A stretch of 64,000 nt of DNA from Liolophura sinensis. Lineage: Eukaryota; Mollusca; Polyplacophora; Chitonida; Chitonidae. The notes beneath the pieces are model-generated. The model saw only the letters and a list, made by a program, of their open reading frames with translations. It searched no databases and had not been told where the DNA came from. A program made the translations under genes and the position numbers. The stretch spans positions 31,107,608 through 31,171,607 of the forward strand of contig NC_088300.1 in the NCBI RefSeq assembly GCF_032854445.1. Reading direction: 5' to 3'. Of the stretch, positions 62,277-64,000 are shown in pieces; positions within the stretch are counted from its first letter, which is position 1, and every line of letters begins with the position of its first letter.

Positions 62277-64000
62277 TCACGGACTATGGTATGTAGGAAA
62301 TAATAGGTGTTGCACTGCATCCGCAAGCAGCATTTATCTGTTTTCTGTCCTTTATTGGTGCTTCACTCAAATAATATGGGCGAGTTTATACGAACAAAAG
62401 ATATAAAAGCCAGTACTGGTCAAGTCTAGGCACACGGCAAAACATCGCTGACGTACAATAACAATCGAACTTGCCGTTGTTGGTGTCGAACACGCGACCT
62501 AATGATTAAGATTTTTTGTCCGAAAATTATCTGATTATTCGTGTTATCTTAAAGAGACCGTCAGAAGAACAGATGGCACAGATCATGTAAATGATCATGC
62601 AGATAAACGTGCGGACGAAAACAATGAATCATATGGTAAATCCGATAACAGTGCACACCTTCGCCAACACACGCGCAAAGATACAGATAGCCAAATACAG
62701 GTGAAGGAAAAACAATTAACATTAGATCAGTAATAATGGCTAAACCCAAAATAAGACGTGAAAAGAAAATCAACCTATAATTTGACAGCTGTTATATATA
62801 ACAAATTTGAACCGGTTTTTACATTATTTGTCCAGATTGTTCTCTACAAGTGACCTCAAATCAGGTTATATACAGGAAAAATCAACATATGCTTTAATTT
62901 CTGCAATTAGAGGGTTTACCAATTAAAGCATAATTGACAATACTTAATATCTGCTTTCGTGCAAAATGGCGTTAAGCTTAATTTTTTTCTGCATTCTTCA
63001 ATACTTCCTGCATGAAGTCTTAACATTTCCTGATGATGAGGATTAGTATTATTATTATCAAATATTGGCTGCTAACTACGGTGTTTCCTGTTGTATTTTT
63101 TTTTTTTTTTTCATTGTTTATCACCGTCACTTCGCCCTGGTTGCACCCGGTGTTGTCCCATTTGGCACATACCCAAAGCGTGTTTAGAGACCACTGCTGG
63201 TAGATAGCGCGTCCTTGAGCGCATCACTCCGTACAGCTTTCTCCAGCTCGTTTGAGGCCAGCCACACGCAAGCCGGTCCCCATATGCCGTCCACCGCCCA
63301 TGATACTCACGACTTAATTATGCTCTACATAGACTCTTTGGCTTGTCGACGGCAGAAAAACAATGGGCCATAAAGTTGGTGGAGATTCTAAATCGCCTCT
63401 TTCAGCTCATGTCAATGGCTTTAGACAAGTGGGAGTCGACAGTAGCCGCCCACTGCAGAGGCTGCAAACACCTGAAGGTTCTGTAGTCAATCAATAGTGA
63501 TGGCCACTCAGCACTCGAGATGACGGCGAAATTAAAAAATCAGCCAGGCATGACGGAGTGGAAGGTGGAATGAGAGAGAGCGCGAGAGAATCCCAGTTGG
63601 CGTACCGTGCGTCTCTAGCGTGTCTCTTGCCCCAGGGAACGTCCCCAGCCCGGCTACGGAATCGAGAGAGAGAGAGAGCCTATACGCCATATAACTCACC
63701 TTTACCGATCGGAAAATGACACTTAGTCACATTAACTTATTAAAATTGCCCGCGTTTGTTAACGGACAAAACTCGCCCAGTTTAATTACTTAATGTCCAT
63801 TTACCTGTGGCTGAGTTCCGGCCAAGACTGTGTGATTTATCATAGCCGTGATGACCCATCTGTAAACAGCCGTCACAACTAATGGTCGCGATGTCCATTC
63901 AGTCTACAGACTGTGTCGTGTTGGGAGAGAAAATATATCTATCATTCACGCTTAATCTTTGTATTACGCAATTAAATAGCAGCCTGGTTTTATCGTTTCA
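62277..64000. other. intergenic; unique GC-balanced end from about 63.1 kb
   Basis: AT-rich to about 63.1 kb, then GC-balanced unique sequence to the window end with a (GA)n run near 63664-63678. No gene or SINE seen. The 63.3-63.7 kb part could be a regulatory element or an approach to a neighbouring gene. Confidence 0.45.

Overview
This is a eukaryotic (animal) genomic window with one recognisable gene. The organism is most likely a lophotrochozoan, probably a mollusc or brachiopod. Four things point there: long introns with GT-AG borders, many short AT-rich microsatellites, many tRNA-headed SINE copies ending in (AAAT)n whose body matches repeats I associate with lophotrochozoan genomes, and a fragment ending in 'gacgttaaac...cactcactcact' like a repeat common in molluscs. 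Species assignment is inference.

Left part (1 to about 15.9 kb): the 3' end of a prospero/PROX1 homeobox gene on the + strand. Two coding exons are present. The first (6599-6743) begins inside homeodomain helix 3. The second (12686-12871) ends the Prospero domain at a TGA. The exon carrying helices 1-2 of the homeodomain, and everything 5' of it, is not visible and should lie to the left of the window, so bases 1-6598 are the 3' part of an intron. The 5.9-kb intron between the exons holds a 1.6-kb high-complexity stretch and several inverted repeats of the kind seen in regulatory DNA. The T-rich 3' flank carries Pumilio-type motifs and may be a long 3'UTR. I see no SINE copy in this whole part.

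Right part (about 15.9 to 64 kb): no gene is recognised. It is a patchwork of about 13 fragments of one SINE family in both orientations, three other tRNA-like elements, two copies of a TA-flanked inverted-repeat (MITE-like) element, five large (TA)n tracts and several tandem arrays. The arrays have periods of 65-71 bp with a higher-order period, 24 bp, 81 bp x 4, and 41 bp x about 69 with 164- and 246-bp higher-order periods; smaller ones have periods of 18, 19, 31 and 33 bp. Between these lie unique, more GC-balanced islands (about 35.2, 38.4-39.2, 53.6-55.0, 57.3-58.6 and 63.1-64.0 kb). They could be distal regulatory elements of the homeobox gene, but nothing in the sequence alone proves it.

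The most notable non-genic structures are a 116-bp perfect palindrome around a (TA)36 core (50.7 kb), a 37-bp-arm hairpin with pre-miRNA-like geometry (62.2 kb), the 2.9-kb 41-bp satellite, the MITE pair, and an exon-like open stretch at 59.1-59.4 kb.
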